From Pseudomonas fluorescens (lineage in GTDB: Bacteria > Pseudomonadota > Gammaproteobacteria > Pseudomonadales > Pseudomonadaceae), in the NCBI RefSeq assembly GCF_001307275.1, contig NZ_CP012831.1:5262501-5326500 (forward strand): a stretch of 64,000 nucleotides of DNA, in the 5' to 3' direction. The position numbers and the translations under genes were made by a program. Below, in pieces: positions 45,718 to 53,969 of the stretch (within the stretch, counting starts at the first letter, position 1; each line of letters begins with the position of its first letter). The notes beneath the pieces are model-generated. The model ran no database searches and was not told where the DNA came from. It saw only the letters and a list, made by a program, of their open reading frames with translations.

Positions 45718-45755
45718 GGTGAATCCTCGTCAAAAAAGCAGGGGAAGGGCGGGCG

Positions 45756-46529
45756 TCAGTTCGGCAAAGTGCCGCCCAGGTGCGCCTGCCATGGCGGCGG
45801 CAAGCGTTGTTGCTGGGCCAGCCCGACCAGGCGCTGACGTTGCGCCGGGCTCAGCAGGGCAAAGGCAATCACGTGGGTCAGTCCGGCAGACACCGTTCGT
45901 TCGGCGGCGAGTTGTTCGTCCAGCAGGTCGAGGGCCAACTGGTTGAGCGTGACGCTTTGTCGTTGCGTCAGGCCGACCAGGCGCCCTACATCGAGGCCCA
46001 TGCCCAGGGCTTTCAACACCAGTTGGTTGAAGGCCCGTTCGTCGTAGTGACGCGATGGGTAGGCGGTGTCCAGGGCGAGGGCGGCAAACACCTGGCTGTT
46101 GCTGGTGCGCCCGGCCTGAAGTGCAAGCTCGACGCAGAGCCCACCGCTGTCGAGCCAGTCGAGGGCTTTCAAGGTGGCGATCTTTTCCTGGTCGTCGCCC
46201 CACAGGAACAACTGGCGCAGCAAGGACACTTGCCCGGCGACGGGTTGCAGTTCCAGGACCTGGGCCAGCAGCAATGCCCGCGCCAGTTGGACATTGCTCC
46301 AGCCGTCGGTGCCGGGCTGGGCGCGCTCCTTGAGGTGGCGCTTGCACTGGCCGCTCAGGAACGCCGCGGTGTTGGCGTCCGGGCGTTGGGCAAGTTGCGC
46401 CTGCGCCGAGAGCCACCATTGCCGCTCGGTTTCATCGAGCGACTGGGTGAAATGCCGGCGTTGTTCGTTCAGGCAATCCTGGCGCATGTCGAGGGCTGCC
46501 GATGCCAATGCTGTAACGTCCGTGTTCAT
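45756..46529 (-). CDS. eboA: EboA-like protein
   Basis: 257 aa from ATG 46529, which overlaps the eboC stop. An all-helical protein with no catalytic motif visible; segments LLRQLFLWGDDQEKIATLKAL, ALALDTAYPSRHYDERAFNQ and LKALGMGLDVGRLVGLTQR match the EboA pattern as remembered. Its place between eboC and eboB, with 4-nt overlap upstream, supports the call. Function unknown. Confidence 0.78.
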   Translation of the reverse strand: MNTDVTALASAALDMRQDCLNEQRRHFTQSLDETERQWWLSAQAQLAQRPDANTAAFLSGQCKRHLKERAQPGTDGWSNVQLARALLLAQVLELQPVAGQVSLLRQLFLWGDDQEKIATLKALDWLDSGGLCVELALQAGRTSNSQVFAALALDTAYPSRHYDERAFNQLVLKALGMGLDVGRLVGLTQRQSVTLNQLALDLLDEQLAAERTVSAGLTHVIAFALLSPAQRQRLVGLAQQQRLPPPWQAHLGGTLPN

Positions 46530-47416
46530 GTGGGTTTGATCCAGCGTTGGAAATGAGGAAGCAGGAAAAACACCAGGACACATAACAGGCTGCCCAGCGG
46601 CTGGTTGGCGACGGCCAGCACCAGGGCATCGAACAGCGGCAGGGCGGCCAGGCCCGCACCGATAAAGGCGCGGACCTGCCGTTGCCGCGGGTTGGCCAGG
46701 TTGCGCCAGTAGTGCCAGCCCAACCAGCCAAGCCATATCAGCAGGACCGGCCAGAACCAGGCGTTGTCTGCGTAGATCGCCAACGCCAGTGGGCTCAACA
46801 TCAGCAGCAGCGGGAGGCGGCTGATCAGTTGATTGCGGTGTTCCTGGCGGGCCAGGTAGGTCAGGCCGCTGATGTAGACGCCGAGCAAAAGGGCGCAGAG
46901 CCAGATCGGTTCGGGTGGCATCGCCAGGCTGGCCGCCGCGGTGAGGTAGAGCGCCGAGCGACAGGCCCCCATCAGCCAGACGCTGTGGGCGTACTTCTTG
47001 TGCAGCAGGTTGTAGCCGAGGATGCAACCCACCAACAGCGTGGCGCTGCCCAGCAGCCAGTGCGGTTGTTCGATCAACCGGCTCAGGCCCAGCAACGCGA
47101 CCGCGGCCAGCACCAGTAGCAGCGCCGTGGCCAACCGCACTTGCTGGCGGCTGACCAGGCCCAGGGTGATGGGGCGCGGATTGTGGTGGCGTTGATCCCA
47201 GTCGGCGTCCAACAGGTCATTCAACAGCATGCCGGCCAGGTACAGCAGCGACAGTGCCGCCAGCAGCAGGAGCCAGACCAGGGACGATGGCGGTGCCAGG
47301 GCCCCTGCGCTGCTGGCGAGCAGGGCGGCGGCCAGGGTGTTGGTCCACACCGTGGGCAGGTTGGAGACGCGGCCGAGGGTCATCCAGGTCTTGAGGTCCG
47401 GCGACGACGGGTTCAT
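46526..47416 (-). CDS. eboC: EboC-like UbiA-family prenyltransferase
   Basis: 296 aa with eight or nine membrane helices. The first aspartate-rich motif NDLLDADWDQ (Asp70, Asp74) and RPITLG are standard for UbiA prenyltransferases. The second Asp-rich motif is not obvious near YADNAWFW, so full catalytic capacity is uncertain. It overlaps eboD by 4 nt and eboA by 4 nt. It would attach a prenyl group to a small aromatic or indolic acceptor in the membrane. Confidence 0.88.
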   Translation of the reverse strand: MNPSSPDLKTWMTLGRVSNLPTVWTNTLAAALLASSAGALAPPSSLVWLLLLAALSLLYLAGMLLNDLLDADWDQRHHNPRPITLGLVSRQQVRLATALLLVLAAVALLGLSRLIEQPHWLLGSATLLVGCILGYNLLHKKYAHSVWLMGACRSALYLTAAASLAMPPEPIWLCALLLGVYISGLTYLARQEHRNQLISRLPLLLMLSPLALAIYADNAWFWPVLLIWLGWLGWHYWRNLANPRQRQVRAFIGAGLAALPLFDALVLAVANQPLGSLLCVLVFFLLPHFQRWIKPT

Positions 47417-49287
47417 TGCGCACAGCTCTCGTTCAGTGTGAGTGCAGGGGCCGCCTGCGTGCAGAGCCGTTGCAGCGCCTGCTCCATTCGCGCGGTATCG
47501 ATTTCATGCAAGTCCACCGACTCGCCGATCCGGCTGAGCATGGGGATGGAGAGTTGCCCGCCCAAATGCTGGCGGAACTCTTCCAGCCCGAGCAGAACCT
47601 GCGAGCGTCCCTGTGCATCTTTCAGGGTCAGTTCCGGCGGGTTCAGGCAGAAGCCGAGCTTGAGCAGCAGGTGCAGCAGCCGGTCGCTGTCGGCGTCGCT
47701 CAACAGCCCCAGGGCATTGGCGTAGAGTCCATCCAGGGCCATGCCCACGGCGACGGCTTCACCATGGCGCAGTCGGTGGTGACTGAGGTTTTCCAATTTG
47801 TGAGCGGCCCAATGCCCGTAGTCCAATGGCCGCCCATTACCGCGCTCGAAGGGATCACCGGCGCCGGTGATGTGCGCCAGGTGCAGTTCGGCACAGCGGC
47901 GGATCGCGTAGCGGCTGGCCGCGTGATCGAAGTGGGCGAGGGCGTCGGCCTGTTGCTCCATCCATTGGAAAAACGCCTGGTCCTTGATCAGCGCCACCTT
48001 GACTGCCTCGGCCAGCCCGGCGATCTGGTCGCGTCGGCTCAGGCTGGTCAGCAATTGAAAATCGTTGATGACCGCGGTGGCGGGGTAGAAGGCGCCCAGC
48101 AGGTTCTTCTGGCCAAAGGCGTTGATGCCGTTTTTCACACCGATCCCGGCGTCGTTCTGGGCGAGTACGGTGCTTGGGATGCGAATCAGGCGAATGCCGC
48201 GGTGGAACGTGGCGCAGGCGTAGCCCACCGCATCGAGCACCGCGCCGCCACCGAGGGCCAGCACATAGCAATGCCGGTCCAGGCCATGTTGCAGCATGTC
48301 GCTGTACAGCTGCTGCAACACCTGGGAATCCTTGCTCGATTCGCCGGCCGGGACCGCGATGGGGGGCGCCTGCAAATGCAGGTCCGGAAAATGGCTGGCG
48401 AAGTAGGTATTGATCTGTGCCAGCAGGTGCGGAGCGCTGTGCAGCAGTTGTTCGTCGGCGAACACCAGCACCGTTACCTGGCCGCGGTGTCCGGCGGTGA
48501 GCTGACGATGCAGGCAGGGATTGAGCGGGTCGAACAGATGATCGGTGAACACCACCGGGTAGTCGTAGCTGACCTTGAAGCGCCCGTGCAAGGGTTGCGC
48601 CGTGTCGCGCCGGCGAATGTTCTTGAACAGGCTGTACCCGGCGATGAACAGCCCGGGCAATACCATGCTGGCGAGCAGGGTCACCAGCAGCGCGTTCTGT
48701 TCGACGAGAAAGGTGCCGATGGCACTGTAGGCCAACGCGAGGCCGGCATTGGCCAGGGTGGTGACCAGGATGAACGCGCGCAATGGGTAGCGTTGCATGC
48801 CGGCAGCGACGACCGAGGTTTCCGCCAGCACCGGGACACCGCGCAGGCAGATCAACGACAGCGTGCCCAACCGGTACGCCAGTTGCCCCGGCTGGCGCTG
48901 ATGCAGGCCCAGGCGGCCGGACAGCAGGCGCAAATAGCCGGCTCCCAGCGCATAACCCAGCCCGGCCCCCAGGCACAGGCCGACGAAAATCACCAGGTAT
49001 CCACCCAGGCTGCCAAGCATCGCCACGGCCAGCAGCGCGACCATGCTCGACGGCACCGGCAACACCACGTCCAGCGCCAGCAGGGCAATCAGCAGCAAGG
49101 CCAGGTTGAGTTTCTGCGCGGGCGTCGAGGGCAGGTACAGGTTGAGATGGGTCAGGAAATCCTGGATCTGTTGTTCGAACAACAGGAAGCTGGCGATCAC
49201 CAGGCCTGAAAAGCAAACCAATGACAGCCAGAAATGTCCGGCTGGTCCTTTTTGCGAGCGCGAACGATACCCACGGCCATGCTTCAT
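47413..49287 (-). CDS. eboD: VTT/DedA membrane domain fused to EboD-like dehydroquinate synthase
   Basis: 624 aa from ATG 49287 (GAGG 8 nt upstream). Residues about 20-230 hold five or six hydrophobic helices with the VTT/SNARE-associated pattern (LPVPSSMVALLAVAMLGSLG, YRLGTLSLICLRGVPVL). From about 255 follows a 3-dehydroquinate synthase homologue: NAD site GGGAVLDAVGYACATFHRG, AGLAEAVKVALI (metal Glu), LDYGHWAAH and HGEAVAVGM (metal His). In cyanobacteria EboD is a stand-alone cyclase, so the fusion is notable. It is the first gene of the ebo train. It likely makes or binds a cyclic metabolite at the membrane. Confidence 0.88.
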   Translation of the reverse strand: MKHGRGYRSRSQKGPAGHFWLSLVCFSGLVIASFLLFEQQIQDFLTHLNLYLPSTPAQKLNLALLLIALLALDVVLPVPSSMVALLAVAMLGSLGGYLVIFVGLCLGAGLGYALGAGYLRLLSGRLGLHQRQPGQLAYRLGTLSLICLRGVPVLAETSVVAAGMQRYPLRAFILVTTLANAGLALAYSAIGTFLVEQNALLVTLLASMVLPGLFIAGYSLFKNIRRRDTAQPLHGRFKVSYDYPVVFTDHLFDPLNPCLHRQLTAGHRGQVTVLVFADEQLLHSAPHLLAQINTYFASHFPDLHLQAPPIAVPAGESSKDSQVLQQLYSDMLQHGLDRHCYVLALGGGAVLDAVGYACATFHRGIRLIRIPSTVLAQNDAGIGVKNGINAFGQKNLLGAFYPATAVINDFQLLTSLSRRDQIAGLAEAVKVALIKDQAFFQWMEQQADALAHFDHAASRYAIRRCAELHLAHITGAGDPFERGNGRPLDYGHWAAHKLENLSHHRLRHGEAVAVGMALDGLYANALGLLSDADSDRLLHLLLKLGFCLNPPELTLKDAQGRSQVLLGLEEFRQHLGGQLSIPMLSRIGESVDLHEIDTARMEQALQRLCTQAAPALTLNESCAQ

Positions 49288-49528
49288 CAAGCATCCCTCT
49301 TGTTGATATGACTGATTCCGTGTCAGTAATTGAAAGCAACGCCAAGTGTGTTTTTCAGGCCAATAGACGCTCTCGCCCGAGGGGCTGTCAGGTGTGGTTG
49401 AAGATCTGGTTGGAGACAGGTTTGAATCTAGACGGCCAGGGTGTTTTTGCAAGGCCATCTGATGGCAATTTGGTTTGGGGCGCCATTTCGCCCCTCAGGT
49501 GCCCCCATCAACCCATTGCCCAGAGGCT
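49288..49528. promoter_or_regulatory. Promoter region of the ebo train; hairpins
   Basis: 241 bp between eboD and the AraC-gene stop, the only room for the ebo promoter. It includes stem GGGGCG/CGCCCC with loop CCATTT (49477-49494), a possible AraC-gene terminator, and GCCAT/ATGGC at about 49454-49466. No -10/-35 pair was assigned. Confidence 0.45.
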
Positions 49529-50344
49529 TCAGGGCCTTGAATACCCGCGCAACTGCGCCGGGCTGACGCCCAGGCGTTGCTTGAACAGCGTGGTCATGTG
49601 CGCCTGGGAATTGAAGCCGCAGATGTGGGCGATATCGGTCAGTCGGGCGGTTGAGTCGCGCATCAGCGCCCGTGCCTTGGCGAGGCGTCGGTCGATCAGG
49701 TAGCTGTGTGGGCTTTTGCCGGTCGCCTGTTTGAATGCCCGCATGAAATAACCTTCGGACAAGCCAAGCAGCCCGGCCATTTCCTTGACCCCCAGCGGGC
49801 CGTCGAGACCGGCGTCGATGAATTCATCGAGCAGGCGCATCCGGCCGGCCGTGATCGAACCTTGGGAATGTGCCGAAAACCGCTTGTGGTCCTTCACTCG
49901 CTCAGCCAGCCCGAGCGCCCAGGCTTCCCAATCGTCTTCTGCCGTGGCACGCAGCAGTGCGCTGCGCATTCTCAAGGCGAGGGTGATGGCCTGCGGGTCA
50001 ATACGATTGTTGAACGCATGTTTCGCCGGCAACGCCATGCCGTCGGTGCGCACCATCCGCAGGTATTCACCGCCCCGGGGAGATTCGGAGAGCACGTCGC
50101 ACCCGGCGGGAACGAATGCCAGGCCGTTGGGCAGCGCCTCGAAGGGCAACACGCGGTCGCTGCCGATGGCGTGCAGGCCGCGCTGACTGTCGAAGGCAAA
50201 GCCGATCGCCGACTGGGTCGCGACGTAGCGGGTCGCGTAGGCACAGCCGGGGAGCAATTCGATCGCCCAGGGCCCAGCCTCGATACGACGGACCGGTTCA
50301 GACAGGGGCGGCGGTGGGTGATTTCGCGGGCTCATGAACAGCAT
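49529..50344 (-). CDS. AraC-family regulator
   Basis: 271 aa. The C-terminal AraC DNA-binding domain (about 170-270: GVKEMAGLLGLSEGYFMRAFKQ, ATGKSPHSYL, LTDIAHICGFNSQAHMTTLF) is intact. The N-terminal sensing part is cupin-like but without clear ligand residues. ATG 50344 or the in-frame ATG 50335 could be the start; neither has a good ribosome site. It is upstream of and co-oriented with the ebo operon and divergent from the threonine-dehydratase gene, so it may regulate either. Confidence 0.88.
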   Translation of the reverse strand: MLFMSPRNHPPPPLSEPVRRIEAGPWAIELLPGCAYATRYVATQSAIGFAFDSQRGLHAIGSDRVLPFEALPNGLAFVPAGCDVLSESPRGGEYLRMVRTDGMALPAKHAFNNRIDPQAITLALRMRSALLRATAEDDWEAWALGLAERVKDHKRFSAHSQGSITAGRMRLLDEFIDAGLDGPLGVKEMAGLLGLSEGYFMRAFKQATGKSPHSYLIDRRLAKARALMRDSTARLTDIAHICGFNSQAHMTTLFKQRLGVSPAQLRGYSRP

Positions 50345-50437
50345 AGTAATGAAGAGTGGGCCCGAAAGTCAGGTCAGTTTTCTGAAAGCCCCGTCGCCGG
50401 CGCGCTGATTAGACTGGGCAAAACCAGGAGGCCCATC

Positions 50438-51394
50438 ATGCACACACTGACCCGCGACGACATCGAACACGCTGCCCGCCATCTCTATCAATTCATGCCC
50501 GCCACGGCGCAGTATGCCTGGCCGTTGCTGGCTGAACGGTTGGGTTGCACGGTGTGGGTCAAGCACGAGAATCACACCCCGACCGGGGCCTTCAAGGTGC
50601 GCGGCGGCCTGACCTTCGTGCACTGGCTCAAGCGCGAGCATCCCGAGGCGAAAGGCATTGTCACGGCGACGCGCGGCAACCATGGCCAGAGCCTGGCACT
50701 GGCGGCCACCGCCTTGGGTTTGAAAGCGTTGATCGTCGTGCCGCAAGGTAACTCGGTGGAGAAGAACAATGCCATGCGTGGCTTTGGCGGCGAGGTGGTC
50801 GAGTATGGCCGCGATTTTGATGAGGCCCGGGAAGAGGCAGCACGCCTGGCCCACGCTCAGGGGCTCTACCTGGTGCCGCCGTTCCATCCTGAGTTGGTCA
50901 GGGGCGTGGCGACTTATGGGCTTGAGCTGTTCAAGGCGGTGCCGGACCTCGACACGGTCTACGTGCCGATAGGCTGTGGGTCGGGGATTTGCGCAGTCAT
51001 CGCCGCCCGCGATGCTTTGGGGCTGAAAACCCAAGTGGTGGGCGTGGTGTCCACCGAGGCCGTCGCGGCGAAGTTGTCATTTGAAACCGGAAGACTGTGT
51101 GAGACCGCTTCGGCGAATACCTTCGCGGACGGGTTGGCCGTGCGTAGACCCATTCCCGAGGCCTTTGCCATCTATGGGGCCGCTGCGGCGCGGATCGTCG
51201 CGGTCAGCGACGCGCAAATAGCCGAGGCCATGCGGGTGTATTACACCGACACTCATAACCTGGCCGAGGGCGCAGGTGCCGCGGCCTTGGCGGCACTCAT
51301 GCAGGAACGTGAAGCGATGCAGGGGAAAAAGGTGGGGGTGATTCTGTCTGGTGGGAATATCGACCGGCCGGTGTATGCCCAGTTGATTGGCTGA
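50438..51394 (+). CDS. Threonine dehydratase-like PLP enzyme
   Basis: 318 aa. The PLP lysine is in TPTGAFKVRGG (about 42-52), followed by TRGNHGQSLALAA, the phosphate loop PIGCGSGICAV and the C-terminal LSGGNID, as in fold type II Ser/Thr dehydratases. It lacks the ACT regulatory domain of biosynthetic IlvA, so a catabolic role is likely. AGGAGG sits 7 nt before ATG 50438. Divergent from the AraC gene across 93 bp. Confidence 0.9.
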   Translation: MHTLTRDDIEHAARHLYQFMPATAQYAWPLLAERLGCTVWVKHENHTPTGAFKVRGGLTFVHWLKREHPEAKGIVTATRGNHGQSLALAATALGLKALIVVPQGNSVEKNNAMRGFGGEVVEYGRDFDEAREEAARLAHAQGLYLVPPFHPELVRGVATYGLELFKAVPDLDTVYVPIGCGSGICAVIAARDALGLKTQVVGVVSTEAVAAKLSFETGRLCETASANTFADGLAVRRPIPEAFAIYGAAAARIVAVSDAQIAEAMRVYYTDTHNLAEGAGAAALAALMQEREAMQGKKVGVILSGGNIDRPVYAQLIG

Positions 51395-51685
51395 GCCTTC
51401 GTGGCGGGAAACGCTGGATGATATTTAGATCGATTATTTCTTACGGTTATTGATATAGGTTTGGATCGCATATCCATGACCGAAGAATCGAAGCTGTCGT
51501 TTGTAAAATGTCTGCAATGAAATCGAAGTGCATGCAGCAGCAGACGACTTGGCGTGTGTCGCTCCGGTAAGCCTGTCTGAACGTTCATTCTTGCTGTTCG
51601 ATCGCCATCTTGTCGGGTCCGGGTCAATGCTTAGAATCCGCCCCATCAGCTTGTCCGACTCTCGAACCTTACAGGGAACACCACC
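51395..51685. other. Gene-free stretch upstream of the Met-rich protein
   Basis: 291 bp. No supported ORF. Contains ATTTAGATCGATTATTTCTTACGG (AT-rich) and presumably the promoter of the Met-rich gene. Nothing further recognised. Confidence 0.3.
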
Positions 51686-52195
51686 ATGATGAACGCCATG
51701 CAGATGCCAATGCCGATGAACGCCAACATGCCGATGATGCCAATGATGGGCATGCCGATGATGATGGCGACCATGACCTGCGAAATGATGGACGACGGCA
51801 TGATGTGCAAAATGATGCCAGCCGCCGGCATGGACATGGCCATGTTCAAGAACAGCGCCGACATGATGCAGATGATGATGAACTGCGGCATGCCGATGAT
51901 GATGCACTGCGGCAACATGAGCATGATGTGCATGTCCCAGGCGAGCATGGCCATGCCGATGGCGAGCATGATGATGCCAATGCCGATGATGGGCATGCCG
52001 ATGCCGATGATGAAGTGCGTGATGGAATGCACGGTGATGGCGGACTGCATGATGTGCAAAGTCATGCCGATGGCGGGCATGAACATGGACATGATGAAAA
52101 ACTGCTGCGCCTTGATGATGAAGATGATGGACGACTGCAGCATGCCGATGATGATGAGCTGCAACGGCATGCCGATGATGTGCTGCACCTGCTGA
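51686..52195 (+). CDS. Methionine- and cysteine-rich protein with internal duplication
   Basis: 169 aa, about 72 Met (43%) and 16 Cys, otherwise mainly Pro, Ala, Asp, Asn, Gly. AGGGA precedes the ATG ATG start at 51686. Two halves repeat the same layout: MMCKMMPAAGMDM...KNSADMM...CGMPMMMHC (about 40-75) and MMCKVMPMAGMNM...KNCCALMM...CSMPMMMSC (about 122-160). No signal peptide is seen, and no known domain. Dense thioether and thiol ligands suggest soft-metal (copper) binding or oxidant scavenging. It is followed by a terminator inside a REP pair. A real gene because of the preserved duplication and the ribosome site; role inferred. Confidence 0.75.
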   Translation: MMNAMQMPMPMNANMPMMPMMGMPMMMATMTCEMMDDGMMCKMMPAAGMDMAMFKNSADMMQMMMNCGMPMMMHCGNMSMMCMSQASMAMPMASMMMPMPMMGMPMPMMKCVMECTVMADCMMCKVMPMAGMNMDMMKNCCALMMKMMDDCSMPMMMSCNGMPMMCCTC

Positions 52196-52227
52196 TTACA
52201 GCCGGGCAACGTCCTTGAGACTGGCCC

Positions 52228-52318
52228 GTGGCGAGGGAGCTTGCTCCCGCTGGGCTGCGCAGCAGCCCCATTTTGTGAGCGCTGCGCACTCAAACGGGAA
52301 CAAGCTCCCTCGCCACCG
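52228..52318. repeat. REP pair enclosing a terminator hairpin
   Basis: Arms GGCGAGGGAGCTTGCTCCCGC (52230-52250) and its near-complement at 52294-52316. Between them a perfect stem GGGCTGC/GCAGCCC (52252-52268, loop GCA) followed by CATTTTGTG forms a terminator for the Met-rich gene. Confidence 0.75.
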
Positions 52319-52324
52319 GCGGGT

Positions 52325-52972
52325 TCAGTCCAGGCGTTCCGGGTAGGTAACCACCAGGTACGCCACCGCTTCGCTGTCGGCCGGGTTGCGATAGCGGTGT
52401 GGTTGGTCGGCATAAAACAGAATCGAGTCGCCGGTGGAGAGCAGGTAGCGCTCGTCGTTGACACTGATCTCCAGCACACCCTGGGACACCACCAGGTTCT
52501 CCTGAACACCCGGCCCATGCCCTTCGGAGTGCTCCTCCCCCAGCGGGCTCAGGCGCAGCTCGTAGAATTCCGACTGGCGTGCCACATCGAACGGGAACAG
52601 GGCACGGCTGACGAAGGCGCCACTGGCGCTGACCAGGCGTTTGCTCTGGCTGACCGACAGCACCGCCACCCCCTCGAAAGCCCGATGTTCCAGGAACGCG
52701 GCAACCGACACCTTCAGACCCTTGGCGATTTTGCACAGCACCTTGATCGAGGGCACGCTGCGTCCGGACTCGATCTGCGCCAGCATGGCCCGACTTACCC
52801 CGCACTGGCGAGCGAGGGCGTCCAGGGACAGGTGTCGCTTGCCGCGCAGGCGTTGCAGGTTCTGCGCGACCCGTTCGCAAATCGGATCTTCATCCAAGGC
52901 TTCCAGGTTGTTCAGATCCACTTCGGGTTCGTCGGCACTCGCCAAAAAGCGCGAGGGTTCCTGGGCGCTCAC
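52325..52972 (-). CDS. XRE-family regulator with cupin domain
   Basis: 215 aa from GTG 52972, which overlaps the stop of the small upstream gene (GTGA). The HTH is LSLDALARQCGVSRAMLAQIESGRS (about 45-70). The C-terminal cupin (about 125-200) has the pattern VVSQGVLEISVNDERYLLSTGDSILFYADQPHRY. Such regulators often control small-molecule uptake or detoxification. It may control the adjacent SsuABC-like importer. Confidence 0.88.
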   Translation of the reverse strand: MSAQEPSRFLASADEPEVDLNNLEALDEDPICERVAQNLQRLRGKRHLSLDALARQCGVSRAMLAQIESGRSVPSIKVLCKIAKGLKVSVAAFLEHRAFEGVAVLSVSQSKRLVSASGAFVSRALFPFDVARQSEFYELRLSPLGEEHSEGHGPGVQENLVVSQGVLEISVNDERYLLSTGDSILFYADQPHRYRNPADSEAVAYLVVTYPERLD

Positions 52973-53130
52973 GCCTGGTACGTCCTGGTCGGCTGGAACG
53001 CCTGGACCCACTGGAACGCCTGGTAACCGGCATTACGCGCGTACATTTCCCACATGGCCCGGGCCTGTTGCTGAGCCTGCTTGCGTTTGCGGAATTGGAC
53101 GAAGTCGATAACGTTGTCAGTCGGTTTCAT
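52969..53130 (-). CDS. Small 53-aa protein coupled to the XRE-cupin regulator
   Basis: 53 aa from ATG 53130 (start MKPTDNVIDFVQFRKRKQA, end QAFQPTRTYQA). Highly charged and Gln/Tyr-rich, no signal peptide. Its TGA is inside the GTGA start of the regulator, so it is translationally coupled. The ribosome site is weak. No homologue recognised. Confidence 0.55.
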   Translation of the reverse strand: MKPTDNVIDFVQFRKRKQAQQQARAMWEMYARNAGYQAFQWVQAFQPTRTYQA

Positions 53131-53252
53131 AAGGCACTTCACTGTCGTGACCAATGGGACGGGATGAGTTGAGAGTACGTGGTTATTTTTATAACCATAA
53201 ATACTGATTGTTTATTTGTTAATGCTATTAAGTGCTTAGCGAAGGGCCTTGA

Positions 53253-53966
53253 TCAAATCACATGAGCACGTTGCAGTTCGGTCAGGGCCAGCGCCTTGAG
53301 TCGGGCCAGCAACGGGTCGCGCCGGTCTCGCGGATGGTCCAGTTGCACCGTCAATGCTTGGCGAATGCGGCTGGGGCGGTTGTCCATCACCAACACCCGG
53401 TCGCTCAGGTACAGCGCCTCGTCGACATCGTGAGTCACCAGCAACAAGGCGATCCCATGCCGTTCGGCCAGTTGCAGCAACAGGTCCTGCAATTTCATTC
53501 GGGTGAAGGCATCCACGGCGCTGAAGGGCTCGTCTAGCAACAGCACCTGTGGTCGCGCGTACAGGCCGCGGGCAATCGCCACCCGCTGCGCCATACCGCC
53601 GGACAACGCCTTGGGCAATGCGTCGGCAAATCCCGTGAGGCCGACTTCCTCGATCAACTGCGCGACCCAGGCCTTGTCGTAATCGTCGTCATCACTGAAT
53701 CCGATGTTCTGTTGCACCGTCAGCCAGGGCATCAAGCGCGGTTCCTGGAACACAAAGGCCAGGTGTTCGGTGTGGCTGAGCAGTTGCCCTTCGAAGTCTT
53801 TCTCCAGACCGGCGACGATGCGCAGCAAGGTGCTCTTGCCACAGCCGCTGGGGCCCAGCAGGCACACGGTTTCCCGGGGTTGCAGTTGCAGGTGGATATG
53901 ATTGAGCACGGTGGTGTCGGCGAACGTCTTGCGCTCGACGTGGATGTCCAGCAGGGCTTGGGTCAT
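53253..53966 (-). CDS. ABC transporter ATPase (SsuB/TauB-like)
   Basis: 237 aa. Walker A GPSGCGKST, Q-loop FVFQEPRLMPW, signature LSGGMAQRVAIARGL, Walker B VLLLDEPFSAVDAF and VTHDVDEALYLSDRV. It is the third gene (by transcription) of a binding-protein/permease/ATPase operon of the sulfonate-taurine-nitrate family. The stop is 3 nt after the start of the permease gene in the coding direction, close coupling. Confidence 0.92.
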   Translation of the reverse strand: MTQALLDIHVERKTFADTTVLNHIHLQLQPRETVCLLGPSGCGKSTLLRIVAGLEKDFEGQLLSHTEHLAFVFQEPRLMPWLTVQQNIGFSDDDDYDKAWVAQLIEEVGLTGFADALPKALSGGMAQRVAIARGLYARPQVLLLDEPFSAVDAFTRMKLQDLLLQLAERHGIALLLVTHDVDEALYLSDRVLVMDNRPSRIRQALTVQLDHPRDRRDPLLARLKALALTELQRAHVI

Positions 53967-53969
53967 GGC

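Noticed and set aside
47416..49209. 597-codon plus-strand frame rich in Gln
   Set aside because: Antisense of the VTT-EboD fusion gene; no domain and no ribosome site.
51434..51907. Minus-strand frame with a striking histidine-rich product
   Set aside because: It is the antisense of the Met-rich gene: ATG codons read as CAT (His) on the other strand. No ribosome site.
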